DNA from: Oscillospiraceae bacterium
GTDB lineage: Bacteria > Bacillota > Clostridia > Oscillospirales > Oscillospiraceae
Direction: 5' to 3'
Length of the DNA stretch: 5,657 bases
Assembly (NCBI GenBank): GCA_016290695.1
Contig: JAEEUX010000169.1
Coordinates: 1-5,657, forward strand
A model generated the notes under the pieces. It was not told the origin of the DNA, ran no database searches, and worked only from the letters and a program-made list of their open reading frames with translations. The position numbers and the translations under genes were made by a program. Of this stretch, positions 1 to 5,657 are shown one piece after another. How positions within the stretch are numbered: position 1 is the stretch's first letter; each line of letters opens with the position of its first letter.

Positions 1-193
1 AGCGATTTGGGGCGCGATCAAGGTCGTAGTTTATGCTGCCGTCGGCGTTTGTTCCGCTGCCGTTGAGCAGTCCATAGCCGTGTAATGTTTCCGCAGCGGA
101 AACAGCCTCATCACTTGCCGCGAGCGCGGAGAAACTCGTTCCCACCGTAAGAATAAATACGGCAGCCAATATCAGAACAGATAATTTTTTCAT
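1..193 (-). CDS. Exported SLH-domain (S-layer homology) protein, N-terminal part only
   Basis: The first 64 codons of a gene that runs off the left edge. The translation begins MKKLSVLILAAVFILTVG, a classic Sec signal peptide: a KK n-region, a hydrophobic core of about 15 residues, and a likely signal peptidase I site after residue 25 (SALA|ASDEA). The mature part starts with an SLH-type segment: AAETLHGYGLLNGSGTNADG at about 34-53, then INYDLDRAPNR at 54-64. Clostridial SLH repeats have the same order: an amphipathic helix ending in a Gly-Leu-x-x-Gly turn, a GTGTNADG-like loop, and LDRAPTR. SLH domains normally anchor proteins to pyruvylated secondary wall polymers, so the product should sit on the cell surface; its catalytic or binding part lies outside the window. 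The ATG at 193 is supported by AAGGAGA 8 bases upstream and by the signal peptide starting there. It has its own promoter and is separated by 90 bases from the phage hub gene. Phage cargo or host gene cannot be told apart here. Confidence 0.82.
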   Translation of the reverse strand, partial: MKKLSVLILAAVFILTVGTSFSALAASDEAVSAAETLHGYGLLNGSGTNADGSINYDLDRAPNR

Positions 194-201
194 GATCTCA
201 G

Positions 202-208
202 TCTCCTT
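202..208 (-). promoter_or_regulatory. Ribosome binding site of the SLH gene
   Basis: AAGGAGA on the minus strand, with 8 bases between it and the ATG at 193. It fixes the start of the SLH gene. It lies one base from the end of the inverted repeat at 210-258, so a structure there could affect access to it. Confidence 0.8.
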
Positions 209-209
209 G

Positions 210-258
210 TAAGCAAATTTGATATCATTATTGTTTATATTATATCACGGTTTGCTTA
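210..258. repeat. Imperfect inverted repeat spanning the SLH promoter (possible operator)
   Basis: On the minus strand, TAAGCAAA (258-251) is the exact reverse complement of TTTGCTTA (217-210). Inside it, TGATAT (247-242) is the exact reverse complement of ATATCA (225-220). The two paired blocks are separated by only 3 and 2 unpaired bases, giving 14 matched pairs around a 16-base centre. The left arm covers the extended -10; the right arm lies in the leader just before the ribosome binding site. It could be a repressor operator. In transcripts reading through from the hub gene it could also fold as an AU-rich hairpin. No U-tract follows, so it does not look like an intrinsic terminator. Confidence 0.45.
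239..247 (-). promoter_or_regulatory. Extended -10 promoter of the SLH gene
   Basis: The minus strand reads TGATATAAT at 247-239: a perfect sigma-A-type -10 hexamer (TATAAT) preceded by the TGn extension. No good -35 is present: at 17-base spacing the hexamer is TTCCGC (267-262), with only the first two bases matching TTGACA. An extended -10 can compensate for that. Transcription would start near 232, leaving a leader of about 40 bases before the ATG. The promoter lies outside any coding sequence in an AT-rich stretch, which raises its plausibility but also the chance of a random match. Confidence 0.6.
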
Positions 259-283
259 TTTGCGGAAGTATTTTTTCAAAAAT

Positions 284-3200
284 TTATCCAAATCGAGCAG
301 TAAGTCCCACAACGGTAGCGTTTGTAAAATCAACCGCTCCATAAATGCTCGTAAGATTAAAGCTCCACGTTACCTTTGCGCCATCGGGGCTTGAAAAAAC
401 ATTATACGGAATGCCATCGCTATCATAATAATATATGTGGAGCATTTCATACGGTCTTCCGCTGCAATATCCAAGCAGCTTAAATCCACCGGTAAAGGCA
501 TTACCACTTTGCGTTTGTGGCGTCACGACAAATTCATCTGCGAATATATGAGGACTGTAAATAGACGTCCCATCAATAAATGTACCGCCGGAACTGGTTC
601 CTTTTCGTATCGCATCCGCCAGATTATACGCAGTAGTAGCAGCGCTTCCCGCGTTTACAGCGGCAGTACCCGCAGCCGTAGCTGTACTCTGCGCCGTAGC
701 TGCGGCGTTTCCCGCAGCGGTAATCCTGTTATCGATCTCGTTCGATTCCGACACAGCGCCCCAGCTTATAGATCCGCCCGTGATAGTCACGTCGCCGTTT
801 TGTCCGACGATGAATTTGTTGTTTATGTTTAGTCCCTTGAGATTGAGATAATCGGCGTCGAATTTTCCGGCTTCGCCGCTCATCATATTATTGCCGCTTG
901 CGTCAAGAAAACGCGAAGCCTGTACCGTTCCCTTAAAGGTTCCCGTCGCGGCTGTGATATCGCCGCTGAACGTACCTGTTGCCGCCCTGAGCTCGCCTGC
1001 AAACACGCCGCTTCCGGCGTATATCTTGCCTCGAAAATACGCCTTTCCGTCCCGGGAGTCCAGATAGAAGTTGGAGTTTTTCGGCATACCGTCGCTGTCA
1101 AACTCAACAGTGCCGTTTGTGATGAAGCTCGGCGTTACCGTTGTACCGCTTACCGTAAAGAGATTGGAGCCGCCCGCCGCAAGGCCGTAGCGCGGGTCTA
1201 TTATTATCTTTCCGCCGTTATTGTTCTGTAAAACGAAGGTGGAGTTATTGAGCCATGCGCCAGAGGCATCCACCTTAAACTGCATAACGCCGCCGGAGCC
1301 GGGATTTTCGATAATGAGGTCATTTCCGGCGATGAGCTTTCCAGTGACAACCTGCGCGTTTACTCCGCTGTGATAGCCGCTTTCCGTCTTGAAAACGCCT
1401 ATCGCAAGGTCTGCCGTCTGCCAGTCATCCTTTGACATAGCTATCATGCCGTTAGTTATACGGAGCTGAAACTTCTGAATGTGTTCGTCGTTTGAGTCCG
1501 TAGAAAAGCAGTGTATACCCGCGCCGTCTATAATAACGCTCTGGTTCGCCGCCGCAATAATGGTGTTTTTTGCGGATTCAAGAGCGTCGTTCATAAATTT
1601 GGAAACGCTTGAAGCCTGCGCCGAGCTCTGCCCGTATATGTGCTTTGACGCGTCGAAGCTTCGCCCGGAGGAATAGCTCTTTTCAAGCATTTCCTTGAGT
1701 GTGTTCACTTCGTCGTAGAGCTTGAAGCGGTTGGAAAAGCTTATGGAAAAACTGCTCAGTTCTTCAAAATCCAGTTCAAATTCAAGTATGTGGGGGTTAA
1801 TAATCCTGCCGTTTGGAAGTCTGAGATTTATTTCTCCGCCGAGTTCAAGTCTTTCGCGGAAAGGAGAAAATTCTTTGGCAAAAATAAAATTACCCGAATT
1901 TACGCTGAATTCATAGCTCGGTTCACTTATGTCACGGAGTGTCACCTTTGCATGTTCCAGAAGCTCATGCTGAACGGAATACTTCTGATAATCTCCTACG
2001 TTTGCTGACAGATTAAACCATGCCTCGCCGTCTGTCGAAAAACTCAGAGAACTGCCTCTGTATTCAGTTACGTTGTTACTGGTGACAGCGCTTACGTTTG
2101 TGGTAAATCCGGAGTAGTTGCCGTGTATGATAAGTGTTGCCGTAGGCATATCATAACCCTGTGAAGAAACTCCGCCGAGATAAAGGCTCATTAAGAACTC
2201 GTCTTCGGAATAGGTTTCAAGCGTTCCGCGAATAATGTCACCCGATAGGGAATATGCGCCCGTTATGCTTACAGCGCCGCCCGAAACAGCATACATATCC
2301 ATAGCCGAACCTAAGACCGTCGCGCTCGCTTTCCTTATTACCGCGCCGCTTACGCTTACAGAGGCGGCGCTCGTCACGCTGTCATAGTCTCTTACAATGG
2401 AAGCGTCGATATCCGAGGCTACAAAGCTGTTTTCAGATAAGTCCTGCTCTATAAAATACCTTTGCAGCACACTGAGTTCGGCTGTGGTAAAATAATTTTC
2501 CATGCGCAGTCTGTTCTGAATAGCCAGAATAGACGCCTTCGCAGAACCCGGAGCCTCACTGTCTATTGCCGCTTCCGCCTCTTCGATTTCGTCCTTTATA
2601 TCGGCAATGGTGCTTTTCTCGGCGTTGATTTGAAGCTTCAGCGCGTCAAGCTGCGCCTGTCTTGCCGCCTTGCCTGCGCTCGTAGTTTCCATGGCGTAAG
2701 CCTGAATAGTCACGCTCTGCTGGGCAAAAAGCGTTTCGAGAGCCCCCTCGTGGTCTTTCAGACTGGCCTTATAACCTAAAAGAGTTTCCTCCCATGCAGC
2801 CAGAAGACTTGTCAGACATTCGTAGCTGCTCCTGTCGGCTTCTATGCCCGCCTGCCATGTATTCCATTTATCGGCAAGCGCAGAAGGAATATCTCCGTTA
2901 GTTATGAAATAATCCAGATTGTATATCCAGTTGGAGCCGGTCGGGTTTATATCTCTTATGTCAAGTCCGTCAGCTCCGTAAGGGCGTATTGCCGTCACAA
3001 GCTCGTCGCTGCGTTCTTTTATATCTATCTCATTTATAAGATTGTCGAAATCGAGGTAAATCGGCAGAGAAGCTCCGATTGAACCGGCAGCGTATGCGTC
3101 TATGGTATGCGCATAGACGTTAAATACGAAAATACAGTGATATTTTTCCTTTGCGTCGTTATACATAAACGGTAAAAGAAAATTATCATACTCATCAAAT

Positions 3201-3691
3201 GTCCGGTACATACCATCCAAAGAAGGGGAGACGTAGTTAACAGACCAGTCCGGAGCCGCCTCGAGAATACGCCCGATCACAGTGTCTTCATCAGTAGGGT
3301 TGGTTCTGTTAAAGAATCTATATGTTCCTTCTTCGATAAAGAAACGCTTATTGTTAAGCACATACTCCAGAGAATAAGCCTCTACGTGTTTGGTTTCCGA
3401 AACACCGTCTGCCTTATCGTCGGGGCTCATTATAACATATATGCCATAATGTTTTGTGTAAATAAGTTTATGTCCGGTTATGCGCTCATATATGGAATTC
3501 GGCGCTCCGTCATTTTTTGCAGCGACGTCAAACTCCATCGTGCTTGGTTCCGAATAGCGTATGTGCAATTTAAGTCCGCTTACGCCGTTTATAATTCCGA
3601 TGTTTTCTCCGCTGAGCGTTTGCAGCATAAGTTCAGGCTGTTCCGGGCGACCAAAGGAATCGAACTCTATATTTGAGTAGTTTAAATACAC
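284..3691 (-). CDS. Phage tail hub / tail spike protein (Tal-type minor structural protein)
   Basis: A 1135-residue protein at the tip of a siphovirus tail, expected to form a trimer below Dit and to carry the receptor-contacting part. Residues 1 to about 265 resemble the gp27-like hub of Firmicutes phage minor structural proteins (for example FDSFGRPEQPE and the HYGIYVIMSP strand region). Residues about 280-378 are charged and helical with a coiled-coil look. Residues about 430-575 are Ser/Thr/Gly-rich and beta-like. Hub-like sequence resumes at about 576-665 (DISEPSYEFSVNSGNF, RLPNGRIINPHILEFELDFE), so the coil and beta segment appear inserted. The rest is fibrous: beta-rich 720-890, short repeats 891-922, an Ala-rich neck 984-1026, then GTSSGGTFIDGTSIYSP and a tip ending VDFTNATVVGLTARFG. 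No NlpC/P60, M23 or other lysin motif was recognised. The start is GTG at 3691, chosen by AAGGAGG 6 bases upstream; the ATG two bases earlier meets a stop after three codons. Functional class fairly sure; fine domain limits approximate. Confidence 0.88.
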   Translation of the reverse strand: MYLNYSNIEFDSFGRPEQPELMLQTLSGENIGIINGVSGLKLHIRYSEPSTMEFDVAAKNDGAPNSIYERITGHKLIYTKHYGIYVIMSPDDKADGVSETKHVEAYSLEYVLNNKRFFIEEGTYRFFNRTNPTDEDTVIGRILEAAPDWSVNYVSPSLDGMYRTFDEYDNFLLPFMYNDAKEKYHCIFVFNVYAHTIDAYAAGSIGASLPIYLDFDNLINEIDIKERSDELVTAIRPYGADGLDIRDINPTGSNWIYNLDYFITNGDIPSALADKWNTWQAGIEADRSSYECLTSLLAAWEETLLGYKASLKDHEGALETLFAQQSVTIQAYAMETTSAGKAARQAQLDALKLQINAEKSTIADIKDEIEEAEAAIDSEAPGSAKASILAIQNRLRMENYFTTAELSVLQRYFIEQDLSENSFVASDIDASIVRDYDSVTSAASVSVSGAVIRKASATVLGSAMDMYAVSGGAVSITGAYSLSGDIIRGTLETYSEDEFLMSLYLGGVSSQGYDMPTATLIIHGNYSGFTTNVSAVTSNNVTEYRGSSLSFSTDGEAWFNLSANVGDYQKYSVQHELLEHAKVTLRDISEPSYEFSVNSGNFIFAKEFSPFRERLELGGEINLRLPNGRIINPHILEFELDFEELSSFSISFSNRFKLYDEVNTLKEMLEKSYSSGRSFDASKHIYGQSSAQASSVSKFMNDALESAKNTIIAAANQSVIIDGAGIHCFSTDSNDEHIQKFQLRITNGMIAMSKDDWQTADLAIGVFKTESGYHSGVNAQVVTGKLIAGNDLIIENPGSGGVMQFKVDASGAWLNNSTFVLQNNNGGKIIIDPRYGLAAGGSNLFTVSGTTVTPSFITNGTVEFDSDGMPKNSNFYLDSRDGKAYFRGKIYAGSGVFAGELRAATGTFSGDITAATGTFKGTVQASRFLDASGNNMMSGEAGKFDADYLNLKGLNINNKFIVGQNGDVTITGGSISWGAVSESNEIDNRITAAGNAAATAQSTATAAGTAAVNAGSAATTAYNLADAIRKGTSSGGTFIDGTSIYSPHIFADEFVVTPQTQSGNAFTGGFKLLGYCSGRPYEMLHIYYYDSDGIPYNVFSSPDGAKVTWSFNLTSIYGAVDFTNATVVGLTARFG
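614..742 (-). repeat. Ala-rich neck segment of the tail hub protein
   Basis: Encodes hub residues 984-1026, which are mostly Ala with Thr, Ser, Gly and Asn (ITAAGNAAATAQSTATAAG and onward), ending in YNLADAIRKG. Similar Ala-rich helices precede GTxxGGTFI(D/N)GTxIYSP segments in tail proteins of Clostridia prophages and probably make a trimeric helical stalk between the fibre and its tip. The DNA here is rich in GCN codons and looks repetitive on both strands, which also explains the Arg/Ser-rich antisense reading frame over it. Confidence 0.55.
926..1024 (-). repeat. Short tandem peptide repeat (AATGTFxG type) in the tail hub
   Basis: Hub residues 891-922 hold three units of 10-11 residues: YAGSGVFAGE, LRAATGTFSGD and ITAATGTFKGT. 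The last two share AATGTF and a Gly two residues later. Repeats of this A-T-G-T-F-x-G kind are common in fibrous phage tail proteins and likely form successive beta turns of a trimeric shaft. At the DNA level the units have diverged strongly: every shared residue of units two and three uses a different codon. Confidence 0.7.
1967..2854 (-). other. Coiled coil plus beta-rich insertion inside the hub domain
   Basis: A sub-region of the tail hub gene. Residues 280-378 (2854-2558) are strongly helical and charged, with runs such as ARQAQLDALKLQINAEKS and IADIKDEIEEAEAAIDSE. A helical linker follows (about 384-420, NRLRMENYFTTAELSVLQRY). Residues about 430-575 (2404-1967) are short beta-like strands rich in Ser, Thr, Gly and Val, such as ASVSVSGAVI and GGAVSITGAYSLSG. 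Hub-like sequence is seen on both sides. The beta part may be a small carbohydrate-binding or adhesin-like module carried on a coiled-coil arm; its family was not identified. Confidence 0.5.
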
Positions 3692-3697
3692 ATCGTT

Positions 3698-3704
3698 CCT
3701 CCTT
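3698..3704 (-). promoter_or_regulatory. Ribosome binding site that selects the GTG start of the tail hub
   Basis: AAGGAGG on the minus strand, with 6 bases to the GTG at 3691. It overlaps the TAA stop of the Dit gene (3705-3703), since the two read TAAGGAGG together. An ATG at 3693-3691 overlaps the GTG but is only 4 bases from the site and opens a three-codon frame (Met-Cys-Ile-stop). The tight overlap suggests translational coupling of the hub to Dit. Confidence 0.75.
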
Positions 3705-4485
3705 ATCCGCCTACATTATGAAGAAATCGGCCTGAAATAGTAAGAATGCCGTCTCCCACAACCCTGAGAACGTTATCTCCCTGTACAAACCGCAGAAAAT
3801 TCATATTAAAACCGTCGTAAAGATTATATTCATCATTGGCATCACGAATGATGCCGTTATTATTATCCGCAAAAAACCGGGCGGTAGGAAGATATTCGAT
3901 AAAGAACTCTCTGCCTCCGTCAGACTCGTTTATGATACTCAGACTTGTTACATTCGCGCCCGGAAGAAAGCTGATATTTGGCTTAAAATATTCCCGTACC
4001 GAGCTTTCGTTCCGGAATAGTATTTCTGTTTCGCCGCTTATCGTATACTCATTTTCAAAAGGAAAACCGTAAGCGTAAGGACAGTCACAGACTATTTCCG
4101 CTTCGAACGCATAAGGAAGCCATGCTACGGAAATCGGCGTAAGCCGTTTTACTATACACCTGAATTCAACATGTTCCAGATCCGGCTGGTGTATACTCAG
4201 CCATTTATAGTCTTGATGTCCGGTGAGCCACAGACTTATGTTCTCAAAATCAAATCTGTCAAATGGCTCGTCAGACCCGAATACAAGCTTGAATTGCAGC
4301 GGGGTCTCGTGATATTTTACTCCGAAATGAATGGGCTGTATGCGTCGCGCCGTCCGTGTTTCGATTATAGAGGCTGTATTTGCGAAAGAAACGTCGCTCT
4401 GTCCTCTGCCTCCTATATCACATATCATGAGTCCGTACTCAGAAGAGGACACTCCATCAAAATCAAATTCATAACTGTCAAACAT
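3703..4485 (-). CDS. Phage distal tail protein Dit (Sipho_tail family)
   Basis: A 260-residue structural protein expected to form the hexameric ring joining the end of the tail tube to the hub. The N-terminal half (about 1-140) has the Dit/Sipho_tail wording: FDFDGVSSSEYGLMICDIG near the start, ISLWLTGHQDYKWLSI at 83-98, VEFRCIVKRLTPISVAWLPY at about 106-125, and EAEIVCDCPYAYG at 128-140, where the ring-forming belt domain ends. The C-terminal half (about 141-260) matches the galectin-like sandwich of Dit proteins and closes with RFVQGDNVLRVVGDGILTIS. There is no extra carbohydrate-binding insertion; length is ordinary for a classical Dit. The ATG at 4485 is set by a long GGAGGTGAT site 8 bases upstream. 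The gene sits 42 bases after the wall-hydrolase gene, and its stop codon is part of the hub gene's ribosome binding site, so the three are probably co-transcribed. Confidence 0.9.
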   Translation of the reverse strand: MFDSYEFDFDGVSSSEYGLMICDIGGRGQSDVSFANTASIIETRTARRIQPIHFGVKYHETPLQFKLVFGSDEPFDRFDFENISLWLTGHQDYKWLSIHQPDLEHVEFRCIVKRLTPISVAWLPYAFEAEIVCDCPYAYGFPFENEYTISGETEILFRNESSVREYFKPNISFLPGANVTSLSIINESDGGREFFIEYLPTARFFADNNNGIIRDANDEYNLYDGFNMNFLRFVQGDNVLRVVGDGILTISGRFLHNVGG

Positions 4486-4493
4486 ATGCCCGT

Positions 4494-4502
4494 ATCACCT
4501 CC
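4494..4502 (-). promoter_or_regulatory. Very strong ribosome binding site of the Dit gene
   Basis: GGAGGTGAT on the minus strand pairs with nine consecutive bases of the usual 16S rRNA 3' end, with 8 bases to the ATG at 4485. It supports the start and suggests high translation, as expected for a protein needed in six copies per tail. Confidence 0.8.
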
Positions 4503-4527
4503 GTTCATGAAATGTTCTGCTATATTA

Positions 4528-5657
4528 TTACAGGCGCTCTGCCATTGCTTTGATAACGTCACCCCAACCATTGTTTACAAGCTTTAGGAAGGCTTTGAGA
4601 TCCTCGTCGGAGATATCGCTCATCTTATATTTCGGGCGGTATGCTGCGCTTATATCGGATACCGGACGTGTTACTCTGGAGACCTTATCATTCCAGTTAC
4701 CTTCGATTGTAGTGACGGTGTTTGCACTTACAGATTCCAGAATGCCTGCATGGTCGCAGTCTCCGGATTTATCCCAGTCCATAAACACGATGTCACCCGC
4801 CTGATAACCGCCGTTTACGGCAAGTCCTTTCGCCTTAGCCCAATTATAGAGCGCAGTGCAGCTCGCAGTTTTTGCGCCGCCGTAATACAGTGCGTCAGCA
4901 TTAAGCGTATGGAATAGCCACCATATAAAAACACAACACCAGGCAAGAGAAGCGTCGGATACCTCGTTCCCATAATATTCGCTGTTATACTTAATCCTGT
5001 TTATGGCAGTCTCCTCGGTGCCAACTTCTTTCGCTGCGAGTGCAACGATATCCGCCGCCGAAATACTGCCTGTCTTAGGCGCAGGCTGTTCTTTCTTTAA
5101 GTATACAAGAATTAAACTATGTACATAGGGCTTGCAGTTTGCCGCTTTTATTATGTCTCCAGCGAAATATCCCTGCGTCGACGAACCTCCGTCAAGCATA
5201 AGGCAAAATTCAATATTGCCAATTTCCGCAATTCTGTCCCTTAAAGCCTCGGGCGTTTTGCCTCCTGTATCTGTGTAAAGCAGAGTGTCGCCGTCCTTTG
5301 TGAAACCTATCGCCGTGCGCTGCCTTGCGCCGCCCACAGAATAGGAAGGATATGTCAGTTTAGACTTAGGCATACCGTTATATATTATTTCGCAAAAAGC
5401 AACATAATTATCATATTTTCCTTCGTCGCGGGAGTGCGCCATATAAAGGCGGTTATCGGTATTTTGCCACGCCAGGCCATAATACGTCCATTCATCGGAA
5501 GCGTATTCGATGCCGTTTGCTCTGAGGTGATTGCAGGCAGACCAGTCGCTATTAAACAAAGCTCCGTTTATTGCATAATCGGCGGCGCGCTCACGAACTA
5601 TCTGTTCGAGAGATTTCTTTCCGTCGTTTATATAAAGCTCTATCCGAGCTATCTTGT
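4528..5657 (-). CDS. Cell-wall hydrolase: phosphodiester-glycosidase (NAGPA-like) plus CHAP domain, 5' end off window
   Basis: The frame stays open to the right edge; 375 residues are visible and the start lies outside. Residues 1 to about 185 fit a phosphodiester glycosidase (NAGPA-like) domain: YAINGALFNSDW at 28-39, RTAIGFTKDG at 113-122, and LMLDGGSSTQGYF at 152-164 with the family's Asp-Gly-Gly. After a short KKEQPAPKTG linker, residues about 200-342 fit a CHAP amidase/endopeptidase: candidate catalytic Cys in LAWCCVFIWW (C240, or adjacent C241), His302 in CDHAGILE, and Glu318/Asn320 in TIEGN. A short helical tail ends at TAA, with a second TAA directly behind. CHAP enzymes cut peptidoglycan peptide or amide bonds; the glycosidase half may act on phosphodiester-linked wall sugars, which is inference. 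The TTG at 5559 is not a credible start because it falls inside the conserved NGALFN motif. Its place before Dit allows either a tail-borne lysin or the lysis endolysin. Confidence 0.85.
   Translation of the reverse strand, partial: KIARIELYINDGKKSLEQIVRERAADYAINGALFNSDWSACNHLRANGIEYASDEWTYYGLAWQNTDNRLYMAHSRDEGKYDNYVAFCEIIYNGMPKSKLTYPSYSVGGARQRTAIGFTKDGDTLLYTDTGGKTPEALRDRIAEIGNIEFCLMLDGGSSTQGYFAGDIIKAANCKPYVHSLILVYLKKEQPAPKTGSISAADIVALAAKEVGTEETAINRIKYNSEYYGNEVSDASLAWCCVFIWWLFHTLNADALYYGGAKTASCTALYNWAKAKGLAVNGGYQAGDIVFMDWDKSGDCDHAGILESVSANTVTTIEGNWNDKVSRVTRPVSDISAAYRPKYKMSDISDEDLKAFLKLVNNGWGDVIKAMAERL

Noticed and set aside
210..283. Intrinsic terminator for the tail operon after the hub gene
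   Set aside because: The A/T-rich run at 270-283 gives only a weak AT-only palindrome, and the larger inverted repeat at 210-258 is not followed by a U-tract. No GC-rich stem is present.
194..283. Phage attachment site between the hub and SLH genes
   Set aside because: No direct repeat partner, tRNA fragment or integrase is in the window, so an att site cannot be supported.
284..600. Diversity-generating-retroelement variable region at the hub C-terminus
   Set aside because: The C-terminus shows no C-type-lectin-like ending, no clustered AAC/AAT codons forming a variable patch, and no template repeat elsewhere in the window.
437..832. Plus-strand open frame of 131 codons antisense to the tail hub 3' end
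   Set aside because: It lies opposite the Ala-rich neck, whose GCN codons avoid stops on the other strand. The product is Arg/Ser-rich with no domain wording and the frame lacks a clear ribosome binding site.
883..1107. Minus-strand frame of 74 codons inside the tail hub gene
   Set aside because: A shifted reading of the hub repeat region, Arg-rich and without its own ribosome binding site; the hub frame is clearly the real one.
4171..4587. Plus-strand open frame of 138 codons antisense to Dit
   Set aside because: It covers a confident Dit gene and its ribosome binding site on the opposite strand, and its translation resembles no protein family I recognise.
5557..5559. TTG as start of the wall hydrolase
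   Set aside because: The frame is open upstream to the window edge and encodes sensible domain sequence (LYINDGKKSLEQIVRERAAD then YAINGA); the TTG is within a conserved motif and has no ribosome binding site.

Overview
The window carries part of a tailed-phage (siphovirus-type) tail operon, followed by the first 64 codons of a separately promoted gene for an exported S-layer-homology (SLH) protein. Everything that can be supported as a gene lies on the minus strand, so the biological order runs from the right end of the window to the left. The host is most likely a low-to-mid GC Firmicute of the Clostridia type, probably gut-associated. The reasons are the strong GGAGG-type ribosome binding sites, the wording of the SLH segment (GTGTNADG-like loop then LDRAP-R), and a tail hub with a TGGTF/AATGTF-type repeat and an Ala-rich neck, as seen in prophages of Clostridia. 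This assignment is inferred from sequence style; no database search was possible.

Layout in transcription order. (1) 5657-4528: a cell-wall hydrolase, open through the right edge, with a phosphodiester-glycosidase (NAGPA-like) domain followed by a CHAP amidase/endopeptidase domain. (2) 4485-3703: the distal tail protein Dit. (3) 3691-284: a 1135-residue tail hub/tail spike protein of the Tal class. It has an N-terminal gp27-like hub region, a long coiled coil and a beta-rich segment inserted before the hub resumes, then a long fibrous C-terminal half with short repeats, an Ala-rich neck and a terminal tip. The Dit stop codon is part of the hub gene's Shine-Dalgarno, and the three genes look like one transcription unit. 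(4) 283-194: a 90-base gap with an extended -10 promoter, an imperfect inverted repeat over it, and a good ribosome binding site. (5) 193-1: the signal peptide and first SLH segment of a cell-surface protein that runs off the left edge.

Dit and the hub should form the tip of the tail below the tape-measure protein. The fibrous part of the hub would reach the receptor. The NAGPA-CHAP protein could either open the wall during DNA entry or act as the lysis endolysin. The visible hub contains no recognisable peptidase domain, so a separate wall hydrolase beside Dit is a plausible division of labour. The SLH gene has its own promoter and a different character (exported, host-surface type). It is either a phage-carried cargo gene (moron) or a host gene just past a prophage end; the window does not decide between these.

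No RNA genes, CRISPR arrays, insertion sequences, integrase or clear attachment sites were seen.
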